A DNA stretch of 37,835 nucleotides from contig JACONJ010000005.1 in assembly GCA_014323785.1 (NCBI GenBank), positions 1 through 37,835 of the forward strand. The letters run 5' to 3'. Positions 28,709 through 37,051 of the stretch are shown in pieces. The first letter of the stretch is position 1, and every line of letters begins with the position of its first letter. The DNA is from Paracoccaceae bacterium. Its GTDB lineage: Bacteria; Pseudomonadota; Alphaproteobacteria; Rhodobacterales; Rhodobacteraceae. The translations under genes were made by a program, and so were the position numbers. A model generated the notes under the pieces. It was given only the letters and a program-made list of their open reading frames with translations, was not told the origin of the DNA and did no database searches.

Positions 28709-30141
28709 ATGGAAAAGCCTACTACCCGGGAAGAAATTATTAGACTCTAAAGCCTACTACCCGGGAAGAAATTATTAGACTCTATCGTGACGGCCTCCTG
28801 ACAGGGTACGAGGCTTGGGAGATTTGGAAGTCACTTCCACCACTTCCATCGCCTCCTCGGGTGCCTGATTACACGCCCAGACACAAGATCGGTGGCGATG
28901 GGAATGATGACCTGCGAGGTGCCCATGGCAACGACACCCTGGAGGGTGGCGGTGGGAACGACGTGCTCACCAGCGGCCCAGGAAATGACATCCTGAGCGG
29001 TGGTGGTGGGAAGGACCGCATATCCAGCGGTGCGGGTGATGACACGCTCCGTGGTGGCGAAGGAAATGACGACATGGAGGGTGGGCAAGATAACGATCTT
29101 CTTATCGGTGGCGATGGGAATGACGACATGCAAGGCGGCGTAGGCCATGACACGCTCCGTGGTGGCGAAGGAAATGACGACATGGAGGGTGGGCAAGATA
29201 ACGATCTTCTTATCGGTGGCGATGGGAATGACGACATGAAAGGCGGTGACCGCAACAGCAGCTTTAATAGGGACACGGGTGATGACACGCTCCGTGGTGG
29301 CCAGGGAAATGACTACATGAGAGGCGGCGGAGGCGATGACAAGCTGCATGGCGGCGATGGCAACGATACGCTGACCGGCGGCGATAACAGGGACACGCTG
29401 GAAGGTGGTGATGGCGATGACACGCTGTATGGTGGCCAGGGACCAGACACGCTGGATGGCGGGTATGGCGATGACGAGCTGCATGGCGGCATAGGCAACG
29501 ATTCTCTGACCGGCGGCGTGGGCAACGACACGCTGTATGGTGGCAATGGTCACGATTCTCTCATCGGTGACCATACGCTGGAGGGCGGCACCGGCGCGGA
29601 TACGCTGGAGGGCGGCGATGACCTCTTGGAAGGTGGCACGGGCAACGATACGCTAAAAGGCGGCGGGGGTACGGATACGCTAAGAGGTGGCGATGACAAC
29701 GATTCTCTGGACGGGGGCGATGGGGGCGACGTAATGTACGGCCAAGATGGCCGTGATCGTCTGGAAGGTGGCAGTGGTTACGATACAATGATCGGCGGCG
29801 ATGGGAACGATACGCTTGTGGCCGGAGAAGACGGGGCAAGAATGAACGGTGATTATTCTCTCTATGCCAGCCTCTCCGGTGCCGATACCTTTATTTTCCG
29901 CGAAAATTCCGGCCGTAGCGCAATCGAGGACTTTGACCTTGGCGAAGAAGATGTCCTGAAATTCGAGGGCGAAATCGTCTACGACGACTTGAAAATCATC
30001 CAAATTCGACAAGATGAAATAGTCTCTTGGGGCATCACCTGGGGCGATAACAGCGTCGCATTGGAAGGACTCACAGAAGCGCAGGTCGAAGAAGCAGCCG
30101 ATAAAGCAATCTTCATGGATACGGACCCCGGTTTGCTATAA
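28709..30141 (+). CDS. RTX calcium-binding repeat protein, start out of frame by a 35-bp duplication
   Basis: The ORF is a tandem array of RTX nonapeptides of the GGxGxDxLx type (about 28890-29830), then a beta-roll end block ([20 protein letters not shown]) and an acidic C-terminus, as in proteins exported by type I secretion. The straight reading frame lacks a good start: GTG 28861 has no ribosome site. A strong promoter and ribosome site instead point to ATG 28709, which runs [13 protein letters not shown] and hits TAA at 28748-28750. This is caused by a perfect 35-bp tandem duplication (28715-28749 and 28750-28784). With one copy removed, the ATG reads straight into the RTX repeats, giving 465 aa. 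As sequenced, the gene is OFF or translated from a weak internal start. No secretion genes are nearby. Confidence 0.85.
28715..28784 (+). repeat. Perfect 35-bp tandem duplication
   Basis: Two identical 35-bp copies (28715-28749, 28750-28784) begin AAGCCTACTACCCGGG and end GACTCTA. Since 35 is not a multiple of three, the second copy shifts the reading frame two residues after the start of the RTX gene. Perfect identity points to a recent event. Confidence 0.95.
29039..29238 (+). repeat. 92-bp perfect direct repeat inside the RTX array
   Basis: 29039-29130 is repeated at 29147-29238, a period of 108 bp or 36 residues (four nonapeptides). A third, diverged partial copy begins near 29279. In-frame unit gain or loss is expected here. 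Confidence 0.9.
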
Positions 30142-30192
30142 ACCGGACGCAGGGACAGACACACAGCATAAGGTCGCCCCCAAGGCGACCTT
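30128..30192 (+). terminator. Terminator hairpins after the RTX gene
   Basis: A 7-bp stem CCGGTTT/AAACCGG (30128-30146) overlaps the stop codon. A second perfect 9-bp stem AAGGTCGCC/GGCGACCTT (30170-30178, 30184-30192; 5-nt loop) follows and is succeeded by TTG. The second is the better terminator candidate. Confidence 0.6.
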
Positions 30193-30795
30193 TGCCTGTC
30201 CACGGCGGGGGCCAGGGAAAAGCCCCAGAGGAGCGTGGGCGCACTGACGGGTGACGACAGTGCCCCCCCCCCTAGGGCAAGGGAAACGAAGGCGGCCAGA
30301 GGGGCCATTATCAAGGCACAACGGCACAAAAAATCAGCCCGAACTGGGGCAGCGCGGCGATCCGGACAATCAGCTGCTCCGCTTGCCTAGTGGCCAGGCG
30401 TTGCATCCGGGGTACTTACACAGCGCAGGGATACCGAAGGACATACACAGGGAAAAACCGACCAACGGGCAATGCGGTATCACTTGGGCAGGTTTATTCA
30501 AGTTTTCCATGCTCAGGAACCGGGGGTACAAAACACCAATTAATGTGCCTTATCAGGAGTGTGAAAGATGTGCGTGAACGTGGCTGTGGCCGGGGCATTT
30601 TGTCCGTCGGGCAGGTAATCCCGCCGATAAATACCCGTTGCCCCACCGAAGGCACGCGTCAGAAGAACAGGGGGACCGGGCCGGTTTGTGGTTCCCGGCC
30701 AGCGTGGAAACGGGGTTTCTTTTTTCCACCGGATCGGGCACACTCCACGGGTCCGAGGGCATCGGGCAGAACGGATCAAGCCACTGGGGGGCAGG
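30193..30795. other. Gene-free stretch between RTX gene and cfa
   Basis: No gene is supported on either strand. The stretch holds a hairpin built on CACTG/CAGTG (30242-30246, 30258-30262) and an unusually long C10 run (30263-30272). No clear cfa promoter is visible. Confidence 0.45.
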
Positions 30796-32067
30796 ATGTG
30801 GGATCGTATTCTGGACCACATGCTCAAGGGGTTCGTGACCAGGGGTGCGCTGCATGTCACGTATCCTGATGATATCATGCGCACATATGGCCAGGCCAGG
30901 GCCGTGCCGGTGGCCGTCTCTCTGCGCGACCCGGCCCTGCCAAGAAAGATTGTCCTGAACTCGGACCTGGCCGTGGGCGAGGCGTATATGGATGGTCGCC
31001 TGACCATCGCCGGGGATGACCTGGACGGGTTCCTGGCACTTGTCACGGCCAATGTCGGGACAGCCGAACGGCTGTGGTGGCGCAAACTTGCCATTGGCCT
31101 GCGGCGTGCGCGGCGCGTGGTGGACCAGTGGAACCCCGTGGCAAAGGCCCGGCGCAATGCTGCGCATCACTATGACCTGTCATCAGACCTTTACGACCTG
31201 TTCCTGGATGACGACCGGCAGTATTCTTGTGCCTATTTCTCCACGCCCGGCATGACCCTGGAGGCGGCACAGGCCGCCAAGACGCATCACATCGCGGCAA
31301 AACTTCTACTGGGTCCAGACATGGAGGTGTTTGAGATCGGCTGCGGCTGGGGCGGTCTTGCCATGACGCTTGCGCGGGAGTATGGGGTGCGCGTTCATGG
31401 CGTCACGCTTAGCGAAGAGCAGCATCGCCTGGCCACACAGCGCGCCGAGGCGGCGGGGCTGGCCAACCGGGTGCGGTTTGACCTGCGCGATTATCGTGAT
31501 GTGACGGGGCAGTATGACCGCGTCGTCTCGGTGGGCATGTTTGAACACGTGGGTGTGCCCCACTATCAGGAATATTTCGGGCATGTGAAGGCGTGCCTGA
31601 AGCCCGATGGCGTGGCGCTTATTCATACCATCGGGCGCGCGGCCCCGCCGGGGGCGACCAGCCCCTGGATTCTGAAATATATCTTTCCCGGCGGCTATGT
31701 TCCCGCCCTGTCCGAAATGGCGCGCGCGGTGGAACGGGCGGGCCTGTACCCAACCGACCTGGAGGTGTGGCGGCTGCATTACGCCGAGACCCTGAAAGCC
31801 TGGCATGACCGCTTTACCGCCAATGAAGCGGCGGCACGGGTGCTTTATGATGAACGGTTCTGCCGGATGTGGCGCTACTATCTGAAGGCGGCGGAACATA
31901 CATTCCGCCACGGGCGGCAATGCGTGTTTCAGTTTCAGATGTCCCGCAAGCAGGACGCGGTGCCGCTGACGCGCGATTACCTTGGTGCCGCATGCCAAGG
32001 CACTGCGCCGCGCACTGCGAAACAGAACCGCCCCGGGAGCCCTTCAGCGGGGATGGTGCCGGAATAA
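30796..32067 (+). CDS. cfa: Cyclopropane-fatty-acyl-phospholipid synthase family protein
   Basis: The enzyme class transfers a methylene group from SAM to unsaturated phospholipid acyl chains at the membrane. The 423-aa protein has the N-terminal lipid-binding part, HHYDLSSDLYDLFLD, SAM motif VFEIGCGWGGLAM (178-190), the EHVGVPHYQEYF block and YIFPGGYVP, all typical. The start was set at ATG 30796 (GGGGGCAGG site); the frame is open to 30688 without family similarity. The last 25 residues are a Pro/Arg-rich tail beyond the conserved domain. Distant family members perform other SAM-dependent lipid modifications, so product specificity is not certain. Confidence 0.9.
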   Translation: MWDRILDHMLKGFVTRGALHVTYPDDIMRTYGQARAVPVAVSLRDPALPRKIVLNSDLAVGEAYMDGRLTIAGDDLDGFLALVTANVGTAERLWWRKLAIGLRRARRVVDQWNPVAKARRNAAHHYDLSSDLYDLFLDDDRQYSCAYFSTPGMTLEAAQAAKTHHIAAKLLLGPDMEVFEIGCGWGGLAMTLAREYGVRVHGVTLSEEQHRLATQRAEAAGLANRVRFDLRDYRDVTGQYDRVVSVGMFEHVGVPHYQEYFGHVKACLKPDGVALIHTIGRAAPPGATSPWILKYIFPGGYVPALSEMARAVERAGLYPTDLEVWRLHYAETLKAWHDRFTANEAAARVLYDERFCRMWRYYLKAAEHTFRHGRQCVFQFQMSRKQDAVPLTRDYLGAACQGTAPRTAKQNRPGSPSAGMVPE

Positions 32068-32247
32068 GGTGCGGCCCGCGCCCGGAACACCCCGGACACC
32101 TCACAAAATCAGGGGGTGTGAGAGAGCTTCACCAGAGGCTTCACGGAGGTTTTACAGCCCCCGTAAAGGAATCTTTCCAAGCTGCCCTCTGTTCAGGGGA
32201 TATGCCAGTTTATTTTAATTTTGCTGGCAGGTCGTCCCATGAAACCC
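32068..32247. other. Convergent gap after cfa
   Basis: No gene is seen. TGCCAG/CTGGCA arms (32202-32229 region, loop about 15 nt and A/T-rich) and TTTAC/GTAAA (near 32150-32166) form weak hairpins that may end transcription of cfa and of the 55-aa gene. Confidence 0.35.
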
Positions 32248-32415
32248 TCACTCCGTTTCCTCGCTGTTTTTCCCGGAGCACCATTCTACGCCTGTTTTTG
32301 TGACGTAAAAGTCACCCGCGTGCTTGCCTTCCCCGTCTGTGACAGAAAACTCGACGCCTTTGTTTTTAACAACCTGATTGATTGTCATGTTCTTGATTTC
32401 AACTTCTCGAGCCAT
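32248..32415 (-). CDS. Conserved-looking 55-aa small protein
   Basis: This short ORF has a complete set of signals: AAGGATGG ribosome site, ATG 32415-32413 and a near-consensus promoter upstream. The 55-aa product starts MAREVEIKNMTINQVV. It carries a GKHAGDFYVTKTGVEWC block and ends in GKNSEETE. Small bacterial proteins with a GxHxGDxxVTKTGxxWC core are known to me without assigned function, so this is probably a member. It is AT-richer than its neighbours and stands alone between cfa and the thiolase. There is no signal peptide or membrane span, so it is cytoplasmic. Confidence 0.75.
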   Translation of the reverse strand: MAREVEIKNMTINQVVKNKGVEFSVTDGEGKHAGDFYVTKTGVEWCSGKNSEETE

Positions 32416-32451
32416 GGCCCATCCTTTCGATATGAAGGTTCCGATAATCTA

Positions 32452-32480
32452 AACATAGGCGAGCACAGGGCGCATGTCAA
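32452..32480 (-). promoter_or_regulatory. Promoter of the 55-aa gene
   Basis: On the minus strand TTGACA (32475-32480) and TATGTT (32452-32457) are separated by exactly 17 nt, about 37 bp before the ATG at 32415. Confidence 0.7.
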
Positions 32481-32602
32481 GACGTGCGGATAAAGCCGGG
32501 GTGCGGCAGGCCAGCCCCCCGCCCCCTACCCCGTGCAAAACCGGAAATGTCCGGTCTCGCGCGGGGAGTGCGGCCTGTCCGGTTCAGGCCCGCAACGGCA
32601 CG

Positions 32603-33778
32603 TCACAGCCGCTCAAAGGCCAGGGCGATGCCTTGTCCGCCGCCGATGCACATGGTTACCAGGGCTTTTGAGCCCCCGATCCGCTCCAACTCGTAAAGTG
32701 CCTTGACGGTGATGATCGCACCCGTTGCGCCCACCGGATGGCCAAGCGCGATGGCACCGCCATTGGGGTTCACCCTAGCCGGATCAAGGCCCAGCTCCCT
32801 GTTCACTGCCAGTGCCTGCGCCGCAAAGGCTTCATTGGACTCGATCACGTCAAAATCCGCGACCCCAAGGCCGGTCTTTTCCAGAAGCGTCCGCACCGCC
32901 GGGACCGGGCCGATTCCCATCACCTCGGGCCGGACACCCGCGTGGGCATAGCCCAATACCCGTGCGCACGGGGCCAATCCCGCCGAGTCTGCTGCCCCGG
33001 CGCGGGCAAAGACCAGGGCTGCGGCACCGTCATTGATGCCAGAGGCGTTGCCAGCGGTGACGGTGCCATCCTTCCTGAACACTGTGTTCAGCGCACCCAG
33101 GGCCTCTGGCGTTGTCGCCTTGGGGTGTTCATCGGTATCGAAAAGCACCGTGTTGCGCTTTACCTTCACCTCAATGGGCACGATCTGGTCCCTGAAACGG
33201 CCCTCGTTGATGGCTTTGGCGGCGCGGGTCTGGCTTTCCAGCGCGAATGCATCCTGCTCGGCACGGGTAATCCGATGCGCCTGGGCGACGTTTTCCGCCG
33301 TCACACCCATATGTCCGTTGCCAAAGGGGCACTGCAGTGCGCCCAGCATCGCGTCGAACGCGCACACATCACCCATTTTCCGCCCCCACCGGCCCGCGGG
33401 CAGGATATGGGGGGCCCGGCTCATGCTTTCGGCACCGCCCGCCAGGCCGAAATCGGCATCACCCAGCATAAGGGACTGCACGACAGATACAATAGCCTGC
33501 GCGCCGGAACCGCAAAGGCGGTTCACATTCATCGCCGGTGTGGTGTCGGGCACGCCCGCCTCTATTGCGGCAACGCGGCTTAGATACGGATCCCGCGGTT
33601 CAGTGTTGATCACATGACCATAGGCAACATGGTCAATCTGTGCCCCTTCAACGCCCGCACGATCCAGTGCCGCCTTTGCCGCCGCGACGCCAAGCGCAAT
33701 CGGCGGTGTTCCCGCCAGTGCGCCGCCGAATGTTCCAATGGCGGTGCGCGCCCCGGACAACACAACGATGTCAGTCAT
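32603..33778 (-). CDS. Thiolase (acetyl-CoA C-acyltransferase)
   Basis: Thiolases condense or cleave acyl-CoA units. The 391-aa protein has the nucleophile Cys89 in NVNRLCGSGAQAI, the GGAESMSRAPH block, NASGINDGAAAL, the catalytic His in NGGAIALGHPVGATG and the second Cys in TMCIGGGQGIALAFER. It resembles the biosynthetic or beta-ketothiolase group (BktB-like), but degradative use cannot be excluded. It lies downstream of serA on the same strand with a 106-bp gap holding a possible short coupled ORF. An AAAGGCAAGAG site precedes its ATG. Confidence 0.93.
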   Translation of the reverse strand: MTDIVVLSGARTAIGTFGGALAGTPPIALGVAAAKAALDRAGVEGAQIDHVAYGHVINTEPRDPYLSRVAAIEAGVPDTTPAMNVNRLCGSGAQAIVSVVQSLMLGDADFGLAGGAESMSRAPHILPAGRWGRKMGDVCAFDAMLGALQCPFGNGHMGVTAENVAQAHRITRAEQDAFALESQTRAAKAINEGRFRDQIVPIEVKVKRNTVLFDTDEHPKATTPEALGALNTVFRKDGTVTAGNASGINDGAAALVFARAGAADSAGLAPCARVLGYAHAGVRPEVMGIGPVPAVRTLLEKTGLGVADFDVIESNEAFAAQALAVNRELGLDPARVNPNGGAIALGHPVGATGAIITVKALYELERIGGSKALVTMCIGGGQGIALAFERL

Positions 33779-33900
33779 GACTCTTGCCTTTCCGATATCC
33801 GTTTCGATTCCGCACCAAGGTTAGCAAAGACGTACCGATTGGGGAACCAGCCATACAGGCAGACCAGGGGCGCGATGATGCCTATCAGGCGGTTGAAAAC
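33775..33900 (-). other. Possible short coupled ORF between serA and thiolase
   Basis: A frame open from 33945 overlaps the last codons of serA and reads as a hydrophobic stretch (LIGIIAPLVCLYGWFPNRYV) plus a polar tail (ESKRISERQES). It stops at a TGA (33777-33775) overlapping the thiolase ATG as ATGA. No ATG, GTG or TTG start exists, so it is a decayed small membrane protein, a CTG-initiated one, or chance. Confidence 0.3.
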
Positions 33901-35480
33901 CGCAGGGGGCGCACCTGCCGGAACATGCCGGTGGCACGCAGCTTTTCAAGAACATGGGCGGGCGGTTGATCGTCCAGGTAAAGCAGTGCGATCGCATCCT
34001 GCCCGCGGCCCGACCGGCCCAGGGTAAAATTGGCGATATTCACGCCGTTCTGCCCCATGGTGTGACCCAGGGTGCCAATGATGCCGGGGGTATCCTCATT
34101 CGTGGTGTAAAGCATATGCGCGCCCACCTCGGCATCGATATTGATGCCCTTGATCTGGATGAAGCGCGGGCGTCCGTCGGAAAACACCGTACCCGCGATG
34201 GAGCGTTCGCGCGCCGCCGTCTTGATGTGAAGCCGGATATAGCCTTCGAACATCCCGCTTTTGTCCTGCGTTGTTGTTGAAATCTCAATGCCGCGGTCAC
34301 GCGCGATCACCGGGGCAGAGACCATATTTACATCCGGGTTCGTTGCCTTCATGACCCCGGCGATGGCCGCGCAGTTCAATGCCTGCAGGTTCATCGCCTT
34401 TACCAGCCCGTTACAGGTGATCGAAATCGCCCGGATTGGTTCATCCGTCAGCTGGCCCGCAAACTCGCCCAGATGCTCGGAAAGTTTCACCCAGGGGCGC
34501 ATCACTGCGGCTTCCTCTGCCGTGACTGACGGCATGTTCAGCGCGTTGGACACCGCCCCGGTCAGAAGATAATCGGACATCTGTTCGGCCACTTGCAGGG
34601 CCACGTTCTCTTGCGCTTCGGTTGTGGCCGCGCCCAGATGCGGGGTGACAACCGCATTGGGCAGGTTGAACAGCGGGCTTTCGGTGGCTGGTTCAACCGC
34701 GAAGACATCACATGCCGCACCCGCGACGCGGCCGGTGTTCAGGGCATGGGCCAGGGCGTCTTCGTCCACCAGGCCGCCACGGGCACAATTGATGATGCGG
34801 ACCCCCGGTTTCAGCCTGGCGATGGCCTGGGCACTGATGATGTTCCGGGTCTTGTCGGTCAGTGGCACGTGCAGGGTGATGAAATCGGCCCGCAGGAACA
34901 GCGCATCCAGGGTAACTTTCTCTACACCCATTTTTACCGCGCGTTCCGTGGCCAGGAACGGATCATAGGCGATGACCTTCATTTTCAGCCCAAGTGCCCG
35001 GTCACACACGATCGCACCGATATTGCCCACGCCGATCACGCCCAGGGTTTTGTTCGTCAACTCCACCCCCATAAAGCGTGACTTCTCCCATTTTCCCGCG
35101 TGGGTAGAGGCGTTCGCCAGGGGGATTTGCCGTGCGACAGCCATCATCATGGAAATCGCGTGTTCGGCGGTGGTGATCGAGTTGCCAAAGGGCGTGTTCA
35201 TCACGATGATGCCCTTCTTGGAGGCAGCCGGAATATCGACATTGTCAACCCCAATTCCCGCGCGGCCGATAACCTTAAGGCTGTGCGCCGCGGCGATGAC
35301 CTTTGCCGTGACCCTGGTGGCCGAGCGAATGGCCAAACCGTCATAGTCAGCGATCACGCCAGGAAGTTTTTCCCTGTCCCTGCCAACGGCCGGATCAAAG
35401 GTGACATTGATGCCGCGCTCTCTGAAGATTTGCACGGCGGTTTCGCTAAGATTGTCGGAAACCAGAACTTTCGGGGCCAT
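33885..35480 (-). CDS. serA: D-3-phosphoglycerate dehydrogenase
   Basis: SerA oxidises 3-phosphoglycerate, the first step of serine synthesis. The 531-aa protein starts at ATG 35480 (MAPKVLVSDNLSETAVQIF); the in-frame ATG five codons upstream overlaps serC's stop and is less likely. It has the NAD motif GVIGVGNIGAIVCDRALG, catalytic Arg in NCARGGLVDE, the His-containing PHLGAATTEAQENVA, an intervening domain and a C-terminal ACT domain with DTPGIIGTLGHTMGQNGVNI, which normally senses serine. It follows serC by 11 bp. Confidence 0.95.
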   Translation of the reverse strand: MAPKVLVSDNLSETAVQIFRERGINVTFDPAVGRDREKLPGVIADYDGLAIRSATRVTAKVIAAAHSLKVIGRAGIGVDNVDIPAASKKGIIVMNTPFGNSITTAEHAISMMMAVARQIPLANASTHAGKWEKSRFMGVELTNKTLGVIGVGNIGAIVCDRALGLKMKVIAYDPFLATERAVKMGVEKVTLDALFLRADFITLHVPLTDKTRNIISAQAIARLKPGVRIINCARGGLVDEDALAHALNTGRVAGAACDVFAVEPATESPLFNLPNAVVTPHLGAATTEAQENVALQVAEQMSDYLLTGAVSNALNMPSVTAEEAAVMRPWVKLSEHLGEFAGQLTDEPIRAISITCNGLVKAMNLQALNCAAIAGVMKATNPDVNMVSAPVIARDRGIEISTTTQDKSGMFEGYIRLHIKTAARERSIAGTVFSDGRPRFIQIKGINIDAEVGAHMLYTTNEDTPGIIGTLGHTMGQNGVNIANFTLGRSGRGQDAIALLYLDDQPPAHVLEKLRATGMFRQVRPLRFSTA

Positions 35481-35491
35481 GACGAGAGTTC

Positions 35492-36655
35492 TCATTGGGG
35501 AGCGGTTACGTCTGCCTGGGCCTGGAGTTCAGTGGCAAAGGCCCACGACAGCCAGGGCAGAAGGGCCTGAATATCCGTTGTTTCCACCGTTGCACCGCAC
35601 CAGATGCGCAGGCCGGGGGGCGCGTCACGATGGGCCCCGATATCCAGCGCGACGCCACATGCCTCCAGCCGTTGGACGACGGCCCCGGCAAAGGCAGCCA
35701 CATCGGCGATGCGCGGGTCAGTAAACTTCAGGCAAACACTGGTGTTTGAGCGCGTGGCGGGATCCTCTGCCAGGGTATCGATCCAAGGCGTGCAGGCCAC
35801 AAAGTCAAAGATCGCCTGCGCATTCGCATCGGCCCGCGCGATCAGCCCCGAAAGGCCCCCAATCGCACGCGCCCAATCAAGTGCGACCAGATAATCCTCA
35901 ACCACCAGCATCGAGGGGGTGTTGATCGTCGCGCCCTCAAATATCCCCTCAATCAGCTTGCCGTCTTTGGTCAGGCGGAAAATCTTTGGAAGCGGCCAGG
36001 GCGGTGTGTAGCGTTTCAGCCGGGCAACCGTGCGGGGGCTCAGGACCAGCATGCCGTGGGCCGCCTCTCCGCCCATCACCTTCTGCCAGGAAAAGGTGGT
36101 GACATCCAGCTTGTCCCACGGCATGTTCTGGGCAAAGGCCGCGCTGGTGGCATCGCACAGCGTCAGCCCCGCACGGCCTGCCGGGATCACATCGCCCGAG
36201 GGTACCCGCACGCCAGAGGTTGTGCCATTCCAAGTGAAGCAAACATCGTAATCGTAATTCAGTGCCGCCATATCGACGATCCGGCCATAGGGGGCTCTGT
36301 GTATGCGGGCCTGCAATTTCAGCTGCCTGACCGCGTCCTGTACCCAGCCCGCACCGAAGCTTTCCCAGGCCGCCATTTCCACCGGGCGCGCCCCCAAAAG
36401 GGACCACATCGCCATCTCGAATGCGCCGGTGTCCGAGGCCGGGACGATGCCGATCCGGTAATCTGCGGGGATATCCAGCACCTCTCGCGTACCTTCAATC
36501 GCGGCTTGCAGTTTGGCTTTGCTGACTGCGGCGCGATGTGATCGCCCAAGGGCGGCATCCGACAATGTATCAAGCGTCCATGTGGGGGGTTTGGCACAGG
36601 GGCCCGAGGAAAAACGCGGATTGACCGGCCGCACGACCGGGGGGGCAATCACCAT
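35492..36655 (-). CDS. serC: Phosphoserine aminotransferase
   Basis: SerC transaminates 3-phosphohydroxypyruvate to phosphoserine with PLP. The 387-aa protein starts at ATG 36655, chosen for its GGAAGGA site; the frame is open 93 bp upstream but that part is leader. The N-terminus has [16 protein letters not shown], and the PLP lysine is Lys192 in [16 protein letters not shown]. The family residues [14 protein letters not shown] and [17 protein letters not shown] follow. It forms an operon with serA. The leader holds hairpins and may be a regulatory RNA. Confidence 0.94.
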   Translation of the reverse strand: MVIAPPVVRPVNPRFSSGPCAKPPTWTLDTLSDAALGRSHRAAVSKAKLQAAIEGTREVLDIPADYRIGIVPASDTGAFEMAMWSLLGARPVEMAAWESFGAGWVQDAVRQLKLQARIHRAPYGRIVDMAALNYDYDVCFTWNGTTSGVRVPSGDVIPAGRAGLTLCDATSAAFAQNMPWDKLDVTTFSWQKVMGGEAAHGMLVLSPRTVARLKRYTPPWPLPKIFRLTKDGKLIEGIFEGATINTPSMLVVEDYLVALDWARAIGGLSGLIARADANAQAIFDFVACTPWIDTLAEDPATRSNTSVCLKFTDPRIADVAAFAGAVVQRLEACGVALDIGAHRDAPPGLRIWCGATVETTDIQALLPWLSWAFATELQAQADVTAPQ

Positions 36656-36760
36656 TGCAACTATCCTTCCAGATAAGTGCCGGGGAGGGGTATCCCAACG
36701 CCGGGAATAAGCGCATGTCGCAAGGGGTGCAAGCCCCGCAGATATCACGGAACCGGGTGG
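36656..36760 (-). promoter_or_regulatory. serC leader with two hairpins, possibly the serC RNA motif
   Basis: On the minus strand the leader forms GGGG/CCCC (36724-36737 region) and TCCC/GGGA (36693-36706) hairpins just before the ribosome site. An alphaproteobacterial RNA element called the serC motif is known to precede serC-serA operons; position and hairpin count fit, but I could not match its consensus from memory. Confidence 0.35.
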
Positions 36761-36934
36761 ACGGAACGGCCAGTCGGCTGAGTGTTTCGGATAGATAAGG
36801 GGGCTTGGAAACGGCCTCTGTGAAGGGGCCGTAAAGCAGAACCCCGTGGGTCTGTGTCGGGGCGGGCGCGGCGGGGCCCCTGTGCGCCTGGTCGTGCCGA
36901 TCTGGTACCCCCCCGTATCTGGTTCCTGATACGC
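36761..36934. other. Gene-free stretch upstream of serC
   Basis: No gene is supported. The stretch holds an inverted repeat ACGGCC/GGCCGT (36811-36816, 36827-36832) and a C7 run (36908-36914). The serC promoter must lie here or just downstream, but no clear hexamers stand out. Confidence 0.4.
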
Positions 36935-36960
36935 AAAAGGGCCACCCCGGTGGGTGGCCC
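36935..36960 (-). terminator. Rho-independent terminator of the right-hand RTX gene
   Basis: A perfect 9-bp stem GGGCCACCC/GGGTGGCCC (36939-36947, 36952-36960; 4-nt loop) is followed on the minus strand by TTTT (36935-36938). This is the clearest terminator in the window. A second hairpin (CCGCTT/AAGCGG around GGGG/CCCC, 37010-37036) lies between it and the gene. Confidence 0.8.
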
Positions 36961-37051
36961 CCCTGTGCTGGTTTGCGGATTCTATGCCCCGGTGCGGCGC
37001 AAATCAACACCGCTTTCCGGGGATCTCCCCAAGCGGCTTTGATGTCCCGGC

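Noticed and set aside
28744-28860. Treating GTG 28861 as the true start of the RTX gene
   Set aside because: There is no ribosome site before it, and the in-frame codons upstream continue a coherent protein ([17 protein letters not shown]) that joins ATG 28709 once one 35-bp copy is removed.
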